Positions 1 to 7,165 of a stretch of 43,631 nucleotides of DNA are shown here, piece after piece (the first letter of the stretch is position 1; every line of letters starts with the position of its first letter). The stretch comes from an uncultured Eggerthellaceae bacterium (GTDB lineage: Bacteria; Actinomycetota; Coriobacteriia; Coriobacteriales; Eggerthellaceae): positions 1 to 43,631 of the forward strand of contig CANODU010000008.1 of the NCBI GenBank assembly GCA_947565185.1. The letters run 5' to 3'. Made by a program: the position numbers and the translations under genes. The notes under the pieces were generated by a model. The model did no database searches and was not told the origin of the DNA. It saw only the letters and a program-made list of their open reading frames with translations.

Positions 1-184
1 TCCGCAGGATGTCTCACTCCTCCGTCCCCCTGATACAGACCCTTGATGCGCCGCATCTTTTCGGGCGGCAAGGGGGATGAGCGTTGCGATCCTTAGTTGG
101 TTGCAGTTGTGCAGCAAAAGAGGCCTCTCTCGTCAGGGAAGCGAAGGCGGGGACATACTTATGCAAGGATCAAGGAGGGATCTC
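1..184. other. leader region without a recognisable gene
   Basis: No convincing gene is seen here. Short open frames run in from the left edge but match nothing recognisable. An imperfect inverted repeat (CCCTTG at 40-45 and CAAGGG at 69-74, with an inner CGCC/GGCG pair) could form a weak hairpin upstream of the ZIP transporter gene. It lacks a T-run, so it is not called a terminator. The last bases carry the ribosome-binding site AAGGAGGG (172-179) of the next gene. Confidence 0.4.
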
Positions 185-979
185 ATGGACACAGCTTCAA
201 CGTGGGCTCTATGCATCGCGCTTCTCGTTCCTTTCGCGGGAAATACCTTGGGCGCAGCATCGGTCTTCCTCTTGAGGCGCGGGATGGGCGAGCGTCTCCA
301 GAAGGCGCTCCTTGGCTTCGCGGCGGGCGTCATGATAGCCGCTAGCATCTGGAGCCTCATCATCCCTGCCATCGAAGCGTCTGAGGGCGGACCGCTTCCA
401 GCGTGGTTTCCGGCAACGACAGGCTTTCTCTTGGGCATGTTCGCATTGCTGTTGATCGATCGCTTCACCCCTCATTTGCATGTCGGATCAGATGAGCCGG
501 AAGGTGTGCATTCGGGTTTCAAGAAACCTACTATGATGCTGTTCGCCTTGGCTATCCATAACCTTCCTGAAGGCATGGCGGTAGGCGCTGTGCTCGCAGG
601 TTTCTTGGCAGGAGACCCGGGCATCGCGTTGCCTGCGGTCGTGGCGCTTTCTGTTGGCATCGCCATTCAGAACATACCGGAAGGGGCAGTGGTGTCGCTT
701 CCGTTGGCCTCGAATGGCCTTTCGCGCTTGAAGGCCTTTGGAGCCGGTGCGGCGTGCGGCGCAGTGGAGCCTGCGGGGGCCTTGCTGATGTTAGCCATCA
801 CGGGCGTGGCCACGCCAGCACTGCCCTATATCCTCTCATTCGCCGCTGGCGCCATGATGTATGTGGTTACCGAAGAGCTCATTCCTGAGACCCAGCAAGG
901 GCGCCATACGAACATAGGGACCATAGGCGTTGCCATTGGGTTCGCGTTGATGATGGTATTGGATGTGGCGCTCGGATAG
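185..979 (+). CDS. ZIP-family divalent metal transporter
   Basis: This is an inner-membrane transporter of the ZIP (ZupT-like) family, which imports zinc and other divalent metals. The 264-residue protein is almost entirely hydrophobic, with about eight membrane segments. Two family hallmarks are visible: AIHNLPEGMAVG and, further on, AIQNIPEGAVVSLPL, which supply the metal-site His/Asn/Glu residues of helices 4 and 5. A short His-containing loop (PHLHVG) lies before the first motif. The start at 185 is preferred over in-frame starts at 77 and 161 because AAGGAGGG sits 5 bases upstream and the protein then begins directly with the first membrane helix. It converges on fabH. The exact metal cannot be told from sequence. 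Confidence 0.9.
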   Translation: MDTASTWALCIALLVPFAGNTLGAASVFLLRRGMGERLQKALLGFAAGVMIAASIWSLIIPAIEASEGGPLPAWFPATTGFLLGMFALLLIDRFTPHLHVGSDEPEGVHSGFKKPTMMLFALAIHNLPEGMAVGAVLAGFLAGDPGIALPAVVALSVGIAIQNIPEGAVVSLPLASNGLSRLKAFGAGAACGAVEPAGALLMLAITGVATPALPYILSFAAGAMMYVVTEELIPETQQGRHTNIGTIGVAIGFALMMVLDVALG

Positions 980-1035
980 GTTTGCTGCTCGTACACCCAA
1001 AGGGACGGGGTAAATGGGTGCGCTCACACAACGCT

Positions 1036-2124
1036 CTAGGCCACGAACAGAAGCGATCCCAAGGTGAGGCCACCCCCGAAGCCGACGAGCACCACCTTGT
1101 CGCCACCTTCGATGCGTCCCTCGGCATAGGCATCTGCCAAGGCCATGAGCACGCTGGAGGCGCTCGTGTTGCCCACCGATCCGATGGATATCTGCATGCG
1201 CTCGACGGGGAATTTGAGCTTCTTCGCCGAGAAGCGGATGATGCGCTCATTGGCCTGGTGCGGCACGATCAAGGAGACCTCATCTAAGGGCACGTCTGCT
1301 CGCTCGCATGCCTTCATGACCGCATCTGCCATGGCCTTGCTGGCCCATTTGAAGATCTTCTGGCCTTGCATGCTGATGGAGGCGCGGCGCGGCCGCTCAA
1401 GCTCGGGCAGCGCTTCATCCAAGGATGCAGCCATGATCTGGCAGACATCATCTTGGGATATATCTGCGAAGGGGAAGGTGGACAGGTCGCGCAGCTGGTC
1501 GCACGCGAGCGCCAAGGTGGGGTCATCGGTGTTCTCAAGGAAGCTGCTCAGGATGCCTGGCGCTTCATCATCCCAGGAAAGGACTACGGCCCCCGCTCCA
1601 TCGCCGAACAGAACGCAGGTGGTCCTGTCCGTCCAGTCAGTGATGCGAGAGAGCCGATCCACGCCGATGACGAGCGCATGCTTGATGGCATTGCCCTGAG
1701 AGATGCGAAGAGGGGATGAAGCGCCCAGGCGGCTTAGGGCAGATGCCTCCATCATGGATGCAGCCACTTCCATGCCGTAGACGCAACCTGCGCAGGCGGC
1801 GTTCAGGTCGAAGGCGACGGCCCGCTCAAGGCCAAGGCGCGCCTTCACCAGACAGGCCTCCGAGGGGACCACCGAATCAGGTGTGATGGTCATGCAGATG
1901 AGCAGATCCACTTCATCGGGCTGCAAGCCGGCTGCATCCATCGCGCGCTTGCCCGCGAGCGCAGCAAGGTCAGTGGAGGTCTCCTCTACAGCGATGTGGC
2001 GCTCATGGATCCCCGTGCGTTCGACGATCCACTCATCGCTGGTGTCCACGATCTTCGCAAGATCGTCGTTGGTGACAGCAAGCTGAGGAAGCGCTTTCCC
2101 GCTCCCGGTCAATGTGCAACCCAT
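1036..2124 (-). CDS. fabH: beta-ketoacyl-ACP synthase III
   Basis: FabH starts fatty-acid synthesis by condensing an acyl-CoA primer, usually acetyl-CoA, with malonyl-ACP in the cytoplasm. The 362-residue protein has the thiolase-fold catalytic triad: Cys111 in NAACAGC, His289 in VPHQANER and Asn319 in GSVGNTS. The start at 2124 is preferred because AAGAGG lies 6 bases upstream and the family N-terminus (GSGKALP) follows. An upstream in-frame ATG at 2283 would lie beyond the likely promoter at 2248-2253. The gene diverges from the acpP operon, whereas fabH usually heads the same operon in Firmicutes. The protein is somewhat longer than the usual 310-330 residues, with extra residues around 125-148. 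Confidence 0.95.
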   Translation of the reverse strand: MGCTLTGSGKALPQLAVTNDDLAKIVDTSDEWIVERTGIHERHIAVEETSTDLAALAGKRAMDAAGLQPDEVDLLICMTITPDSVVPSEACLVKARLGLERAVAFDLNAACAGCVYGMEVAASMMEASALSRLGASSPLRISQGNAIKHALVIGVDRLSRITDWTDRTTCVLFGDGAGAVVLSWDDEAPGILSSFLENTDDPTLALACDQLRDLSTFPFADISQDDVCQIMAASLDEALPELERPRRASISMQGQKIFKWASKAMADAVMKACERADVPLDEVSLIVPHQANERIIRFSAKKLKFPVERMQISIGSVGNTSASSVLMALADAYAEGRIEGGDKVVLVGFGGGLTLGSLLFVA

Positions 2125-2247
2125 ATCCATCCTCTTGAGATCAGGCTCGCGCTTCTTGCACGCCAGCGCATCGTCGCAGCCAATGGTGCTCGTCGCAGAT
2201 GCATTCGCTTGATCGCGCAAGCACGCGCCCACAAACAATGATGCTTG

Positions 2248-2255
2248 ATTATAAT
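2248..2255. promoter_or_regulatory. shared divergent -10 region of fabH and acpP
   Basis: The palindrome ATTATAAT gives TATAAT on both strands: 2250-2255 on plus for acpP and 2253-2248 on minus for fabH. Predicted transcription starts fall near 2262 (plus) and 2241 (minus), giving leaders of about 40 and 115 bases. No good -35 box is seen on either side. RNA polymerase could presumably occupy only one direction at a time. Confidence 0.55.
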
Positions 2256-2300
2256 GACTGAGCTCATAAAACGCAGAGAACATCCTGAAAGGACTGTAAC

Positions 2301-2522
2301 ATGGCTACGATCGATACCGTACGCGAGGTGCTCGTCGAGAATCTTGACCTTGATCCGGAGGCCATCACCGAAGACGCTACCATCGAGTCTTTGGGGATCG
2401 ACTCCCTTGACATGGCCGAGCTCACTTGTGAGATCGAAGAGCGCTGCGACATCGATTTCGGCGAACCGGAGGGTCTCTCCACCATCGGAGATATCGTCGC
2501 GCACATCGACGCGCTTTCGTAA
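2301..2522 (+). CDS. acpP: acyl carrier protein
   Basis: This small acidic 73-residue protein carries growing acyl chains on a 4'-phosphopantetheine arm during fatty-acid synthesis. The attachment site is the serine of GIDSLDMAEL, about residue 36, in the usual DSL context at the start of helix 2. The length and three-helix acidic composition match the family. GAAAGGA (2287-2293) lies 7 bases before the ATG. It is the first gene of the rightward fab operon and is followed after 15 bases by fabK. Confidence 0.96.
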   Translation: MATIDTVREVLVENLDLDPEAITEDATIESLGIDSLDMAELTCEIEERCDIDFGEPEGLSTIGDIVAHIDALS

Positions 2523-2537
2523 GCAGGCACCAACGAT

Positions 2538-3506
2538 ATGAGGACCCGCATAACGGATCTTCTGGGGATCCGCTATCCCATCATCCAAGGGGCCATGGCG
2601 CGCATCGCCGATGCCTCGCTGGCAAGCGCGGTGAGCGATGCTGGCGGCTTGGGGATCATCGCCTGTGGCGGCGCATCTCTTGAGTGGATCGAAGAGCAGG
2701 TGCGCATCGCGCGCGCCAGCACCGATGCGCCCATCGGTGCGAATGTCATGCTGATGGATCCGCAGGCACCTGAGGTGGCGCGCTTGCTCGTGGACTTGCA
2801 CGTGGAGGTCATCACCACAGGTGCCGGCAGCCCCGTTGACTATCTGCCTCTCTGGAAGGAAGCGGGCATCAAGGTGATCCCCGTCATCGCCACCACGGCG
2901 CAAGCCCGGCGCATGGAGCGTCTGGGCGTGGATGCCGTTGTGGCCGAGGGAACGGAATCCGGTGGGCATGTGGGCGAGCTCACCACCATGGCGCTCTTGC
3001 CTTCCGTGCGCGATGCTGTCTCCATCCCGGTCATCGGTGCGGGTGGCATCGCTGATGGGCGCGGTCTGTGCGCAGCCTTCGCCTTGGGAGCTGAGGGTGT
3101 GCAGATCGGCACGCGCTTCCTCACGGTGGATGAATGCACGGTGTGCGACCCGTGGAAGGAGAAGGTGCTTGGAGCGAAGGACTCTGACACCATCGTCACG
3201 GGACGCGGTACGGGGCATCCCGTGCGCGGTCTCAAGAACCGCTTCGCACGCGAATGCCGCAAGCGCGAGATGGAAGCCACGTGCCCCGAGGACTTGGAGG
3301 GGATCTACGCAGGTTCGCTCGCGCGCGCCGTGGCAGGAGACATGGAGACGGGATCTATTCTGGCAGGGCAGATCGCAGCCATCGTCTCTGAGCGCGGCAC
3401 GGCGAAGAGCTTCATCGAATCCATCATGGCAGAAGCCGAAGCGTTGGGTGCTCTTGACCTAGCGCAGGTATCTGAGCTCAATGCGCGCCAAGGACGTGCG
3501 GTGTGA
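2538..3506 (+). CDS. fabK: enoyl-ACP reductase, FMN-dependent FabK type
   Basis: FabK reduces trans-2-enoyl-ACP in the last step of each elongation cycle, using FMN and NAD(P)H. The 322-residue TIM-barrel protein resembles nitronate monooxygenases. Visible features are the N-terminal YPIIQGAMARIAD, the active-site His144 in EGTESGGHVGE, and the flavin-phosphate-binding glycine stretches VIGAGGIADG and GAEGVQIGTRF. The position between acpP and fabD matches the streptococcal fab cluster and favours FabK over a nitronate monooxygenase. No FabI gene is seen in the window. The 3' end overlaps only alternative, less likely starts of fabD. Confidence 0.93.
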   Translation: MRTRITDLLGIRYPIIQGAMARIADASLASAVSDAGGLGIIACGGASLEWIEEQVRIARASTDAPIGANVMLMDPQAPEVARLLVDLHVEVITTGAGSPVDYLPLWKEAGIKVIPVIATTAQARRMERLGVDAVVAEGTESGGHVGELTTMALLPSVRDAVSIPVIGAGGIADGRGLCAAFALGAEGVQIGTRFLTVDECTVCDPWKEKVLGAKDSDTIVTGRGTGHPVRGLKNRFARECRKREMEATCPEDLEGIYAGSLARAVAGDMETGSILAGQIAAIVSERGTAKSFIESIMAEAEALGALDLAQVSELNARQGRAV

Positions 3507-3528
3507 GCCGGGAAGAAGGCCGCGTGGC

Positions 3529-4500
3529 ATGGATGCGCGCATGAATGCATTCCCTCAGATAGGAGCCCATGATGTGGTCTTCATGTGCTCGGGTCAAGGT
3601 TCTCAACATCCGGGCATGGGGACTGACCTTTTGGATGTGCCTGCCGTAGCTGATGTCTTCGCGTGTGCCTCAGATGTCCTTGGGCGCGACATCGTAGGCT
3701 TGGTGACCGATGAGGGGGACTACGCTCAAGAGCAGCTGGATCAGACCAAGAATGCGCAAGCGGCCATCGCTGCGCTCTCCATCGGCATCGGGCGTGCGCT
3801 CATGGCAGCTGGTATACAGCCAGCGGCGCTGTTGGGCTTTTCGCTGGGGCAGGTGAGCGCTCTGGCGCTTTCGGGGATGATCTCTGACGAAGAGGCGTTC
3901 TCCTTGATCGATGTTCGCTCCTCGCTGATGGATGAGGCAGCCCGGGAGCATCCGGGATGCATGAGCGCTCTCTTGAAGGCTGATGAGGAGAGCGTGCAAG
4001 AGCTCTGCGCAGCTTGTGCGCAGGGCGAGGTACTGGTGGCGGCGAACTACAACTGTCCCGGTCAGATCGTGATCGCTGGTGCGCCTGCGGCTGTGGAGCG
4101 AGCAGAAGCGGCATGGAAGGATGCAGGGCGCCGCTTTAGCCGCTTGGCTACGCAAGGGGCGTTCCACAGCCCTCTCATGGCCTCGGCGTGCGAACCGTTC
4201 TCCGCGCATCTTGCAACGGTTCCCTTCCAAGAGCCGCAGATCCCCGTCATCTGCAATACGGACGCGAACCCCGTGGATGCAGCCAGCATCCGCGAGCGCC
4301 TGGTGGCGCATCTGGTGTCCCCGGTCCTCTTCGATGAGAGCGTGCGCCGGTTGGTGCACGTGGGGGCGCAGACATTTGCGGAAGTGGGCTTTGGCGGCGT
4401 GCTTGCCGGCTTGGCGAGGCGCATAGACAAGGAGCTTGCACGGCCTGCCATCCAGGATGCGCAAAGCTTCGCAGCGTTCGTGGATGCTCAGGAGTCGTGA
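3529..4500 (+). CDS. fabD: malonyl-CoA:ACP transacylase
   Basis: FabD moves malonyl groups from CoA to ACP to feed chain elongation. The 323-residue protein shows GQGSQ near residue 22, the nucleophile elbow GFSLGQ with Ser105, and the catalytic His213 in GAFHSPLM. The start at 3529 is chosen because GGAAGAAGG (3511-3519) is 9 bases upstream. An in-frame ATG at 3481 inside fabK would add 16 unusual residues. It follows fabK by 22 bases and precedes a hairpin that separates it from fabG. Confidence 0.94.
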   Translation: MDARMNAFPQIGAHDVVFMCSGQGSQHPGMGTDLLDVPAVADVFACASDVLGRDIVGLVTDEGDYAQEQLDQTKNAQAAIAALSIGIGRALMAAGIQPAALLGFSLGQVSALALSGMISDEEAFSLIDVRSSLMDEAAREHPGCMSALLKADEESVQELCAACAQGEVLVAANYNCPGQIVIAGAPAAVERAEAAWKDAGRRFSRLATQGAFHSPLMASACEPFSAHLATVPFQEPQIPVICNTDANPVDAASIRERLVAHLVSPVLFDESVRRLVHVGAQTFAEVGFGGVLAGLARRIDKELARPAIQDAQSFAAFVDAQES

Positions 4501-4528
4501 GGGCAAGCTCGAATAAAAGGATAGCCCC

Positions 4529-4561
4529 GCGGGCACGCCTCTTCTTCAGGCTGCCCGCTTT
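4529..4561 (+). terminator. hairpin between fabD and fabG, possible internal terminator
   Basis: A 7-bp perfect stem (GCGGGCA at 4529-4535, TGCCCGC at 4552-4558) is extended inward by GCCT/AGGC with one bulged C, around a CTTCTTC loop. Only three T residues follow, so termination is probably partial. It sits in the 90-base gap between fabD and fabG, the only sizeable gap inside the operon. Confidence 0.5.
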
Positions 4562-4590
4562 CATGCTAGAGAGGGAGGATCGGTGATCTT

Positions 4591-5349
4591 GTGGAGATGA
4601 GCGAAGCGCGTCCTGTGGGGTTGGTGAGCGGCTCGGGTCGAGGCATCGGCTTGGCTTGTGCTCGCGAGCTGGCATCACGGGGCTTCGATGTCTGCCTCAA
4701 TTGCTCTTCAGAGCGCAGCATGGAGCATACCGAAGCCGCTGCACGCGCCATCGAGAGCGAATTCGGCGTGCGCGCCCTGGTGTTCGTAGCTGATGTGGCG
4801 AAGGCCGCTGAGGTAAAGGCCATGGTGGATGCCATCGTCTCAGAGCTGGGACGCTTGGATGTGCTGGTGAACAACGCTGGCATCACGCGCGATGGCCTCA
4901 TCGCCCGCATGAGCGAAGAGGACTTCGATGCGGTCATAGATGTGAACCTCAAGGGCGTGTTCAACGCTTGCAAGGCGGCTGCCAAGGTGATGATGAAGCA
5001 GCGCCATGGCCGCATCATCAACATGAGCAGCGTGGTGGGCATCCATGGCAATGCCGGGCAGGTGAACTACGCAGCATCGAAGGCGGGCGTCATCGGCATC
5101 ACGAAGTCCTTGGCCAAGGAGCTGGCGCGGCGCAACATCACCGTCAACGCGGTGGCGCCTGGCTTCATCTCAACGGATATGACCGACGCCTTGAGCGAAG
5201 AGCAAAAGGAGGCGATCGCCTCGCGCATCGGCCTTGGGCGCTTCGGCAGCGCAGAAGACGTAGCAGCCCTCGTCGGCTTCTTGGCCAGCGATGAGGCAGC
5301 TTACATCACCGGACAAGCCATAGAAGTGGACGGAGGGCTGGCCCTATGA
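4591..5349 (+). CDS. fabG: 3-oxoacyl-ACP reductase
   Basis: FabG is the NADPH-dependent short-chain dehydrogenase that reduces 3-oxoacyl-ACP. The 252-residue protein has the Rossmann nucleotide motif GSGRGIG (14-20), NNAG (94-97), a catalytic Ser in MSSVVG, and Tyr160/Lys164 in NYAASK. The first glycine-motif residues read VSGSGRGIG in place of the commoner VTGASRGIG. The proposed start is a GTG at 4591, 12 bases after GGGAGG; an ATG two codons later (4597) is a possible alternative. The stop overlaps the fabF start, implying translational coupling. Confidence 0.95.
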   Translation: MEMSEARPVGLVSGSGRGIGLACARELASRGFDVCLNCSSERSMEHTEAAARAIESEFGVRALVFVADVAKAAEVKAMVDAIVSELGRLDVLVNNAGITRDGLIARMSEEDFDAVIDVNLKGVFNACKAAAKVMMKQRHGRIINMSSVVGIHGNAGQVNYAASKAGVIGITKSLAKELARRNITVNAVAPGFISTDMTDALSEEQKEAIASRIGLGRFGSAEDVAALVGFLASDEAAYITGQAIEVDGGLAL

Positions 5350-6620
5350 GCACAAGCGTACGCACACGCCGCCCGGATGGCACGCATCGCGTGGTCATAA
5401 CCGGCATGGGAGCGGTATCCCCGGCAGGGGTCGGGGTGGATGCGCTCATGGAAGCGGTCATGGGCAAGCAGTGCTGCATAGCACCCATCCAGCGCTTCGA
5501 TACCTCCGAATACGAGGTGCACAACGCTGGCGAGGTGCGTGATTTCGATGCGCTCGCACACGGTCTCTCCAAGAAGGAGGCGCGGCGCTTCGAGCGCTTC
5601 GTGCAGTATGCCATCGTGGCAGCCGATGAGGCTCTCGCGCAATCTGGCCTGGACATGGCAACTGAGGATCCTACGCGCGTATCAGTTGTCTTCGGCACGG
5701 GCATCGGGGGGATCGACGAGCTGCAGAAGGGCTTCCAGACGCTTGCGGAGAAGGGTCCGAAGCGCGTGGCGCCCCTGTTCGTGCCCACCATGATCGGCAA
5801 CATCGCAGCGGGCAACCTGGCCATTCGCTATGGGATGCGCGGCGAATGCATCAATGTCGTCACCGCGTGCGCCACCGGCGCCCATAACATAGGGGATGCG
5901 CTGCGGGCCATTCGCCATGGGTATACGGACGTGGCGCTCGTGGGCGGGGCGGAAGAATCCGTCTCTCCCATCTGCATCGCGGGCTTCACCAATCTGGGAG
6001 CTCTTTCTAAGGAAGAGGACCCAACCTGCACTTCGCTTCCCTTCGACGTGCGGCGCGTGGGCTTCGTTGCAGGAGAAGGCGCTGGTGCGCTCATCATAGA
6101 ATCGCTTGAGCATGCGCTTCGGCGCGGTGCCGTGCCCATCGCTGAGATAACGGGCTTCGGCTCTACGGGCGATGCCTATCACATGACCGCTCCTGATCCT
6201 GAGGCAGATGGCATCGTGCGCGCTATGCGCCAGGCGCTCGAAGAGGGTGGCTTCACGCCTTGTGACATCGGTCATGTGAATGCTCATGGCACGGGCACGC
6301 CTGCCAATGACAAGACGGAGGCGAAGGCGCTTGCGGACCTTGCCGGGGATGCAGCCCATGAGATCCCCGTGACATCCGTCAAAGGGTCCATAGGGCACAC
6401 CTTAGGCGCGGCGGGGGCCATAGAGGCCATCGTCTGCGCGCTGTCAGTGGCTCAGGATATGGTGCCGCCCACGGCAGGATTCGCTGAGGCTGATCCTGAG
6501 TGCGCTGTGAATGTGGTGACCGAACCCATACGCGGGCTGCATCAGAAGGTAGCGCTCTCGAATTCGCTCGGCTTCGGTGGCCATAACGCGTGCTTGGCCT
6601 TCAGTCCCTATGAGGCATGA
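5346..6620 (+). CDS. fabF: beta-ketoacyl-ACP synthase II
   Basis: FabF carries out the elongating condensation of acyl-ACP with malonyl-ACP and decarboxylates malonyl-ACP in the process. The 424-residue thiolase-fold enzyme has the Cys-His-His active site: Cys175 in VVTACATGAH, His314 in NAHGTGTP and His351 in GSIGHTLGAAG. The ATG overlaps the fabG stop in an ATGA arrangement. In streptococcal clusters accB follows fabF; here fabZ follows directly and no biotin carboxyl carrier protein gene is seen. Confidence 0.96.
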   Translation: MSTSVRTRRPDGTHRVVITGMGAVSPAGVGVDALMEAVMGKQCCIAPIQRFDTSEYEVHNAGEVRDFDALAHGLSKKEARRFERFVQYAIVAADEALAQSGLDMATEDPTRVSVVFGTGIGGIDELQKGFQTLAEKGPKRVAPLFVPTMIGNIAAGNLAIRYGMRGECINVVTACATGAHNIGDALRAIRHGYTDVALVGGAEESVSPICIAGFTNLGALSKEEDPTCTSLPFDVRRVGFVAGEGAGALIIESLEHALRRGAVPIAEITGFGSTGDAYHMTAPDPEADGIVRAMRQALEEGGFTPCDIGHVNAHGTGTPANDKTEAKALADLAGDAAHEIPVTSVKGSIGHTLGAAGAIEAIVCALSVAQDMVPPTAGFAEADPECAVNVVTEPIRGLHQKVALSNSLGFGGHNACLAFSPYEA

Positions 6621-6673
6621 GGCCCATCAGGGATCTCATGCTGGACGGCATCGCTTCAAGAGGATGTGAGGAT

Positions 6674-7132
6674 ATGCAGATCGAATACCCATGCGGCAAA
6701 GATGTGATAGAGCAGGTGCTTCCGCACCGGGATCCATTCGTCTGGATGACGCGGGTCATCCAGTGCGATCCGGGGAAGTACATCACGGCTGAGCTTGACG
6801 TCTCACCTGATCTGGATCTGTTCCGCGGCCATTTTCCGGAGCATGCGGTGCTTCCTGGCGTCATCCTCATGGAAGCGCTGGCTCAAACAGCATCCTTCTG
6901 CATCTTGGTGGACCGTGGCGCTGAAGGGGCGCTTGGGTTCCTCACCGGGATCGATAAGGCGAAGTTCCGCAAGCAGGTGCTTCCCGGTGACACCGTCACG
7001 TTGACGGCTGAGATCGTGAAGTCATCTCGGCGCATGTGCGTGGCTGAGGTCAAGGCCATGGTGGACGGTGCGCTGTGCGCGTCTGCCACGCAGAAGTACA
7101 TCCTCGCAACCGCGGAAGAGCAAGATGCGTGA
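6674..7132 (+). CDS. fabZ: 3-hydroxyacyl-ACP dehydratase
   Basis: FabZ dehydrates 3-hydroxyacyl-ACP to the enoyl form. The 152-residue hot-dog-fold protein has the active-site His53 in HFPEHAVLPGV and Glu67 in MEALAQTA, plus the conserved N-terminal LPHRDPF. The start at 6674 gives the usual family length and has AGAGG 10 bases upstream. A longer frame opens at 6617, overlapping the fabF stop in an ATGA arrangement, and would add 19 residues with no family resemblance; coupling from that ATG is possible. The next gene encodes the carboxyltransferase fusion. Confidence 0.94.
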   Translation: MQIEYPCGKDVIEQVLPHRDPFVWMTRVIQCDPGKYITAELDVSPDLDLFRGHFPEHAVLPGVILMEALAQTASFCILVDRGAEGALGFLTGIDKAKFRKQVLPGDTVTLTAEIVKSSRRMCVAEVKAMVDGALCASATQKYILATAEEQDA

Positions 7133-7165
7133 GCGTGCGAGCGCTCATGCTGGAAGAATAGGTTG

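Noticed and set aside
994-1020. Hairpin CACCCA/TGGGTG between the ZIP gene and fabH as a terminator
   Set aside because: Only 6 bp with a 15-base loop and no T-run, so it is too weak to call.
3481-3528. fabK-fabD overlap as a programmed frameshift or fusion
   Set aside because: Both genes have complete domains and fabD has its own ribosome-binding site at 3511-3519.
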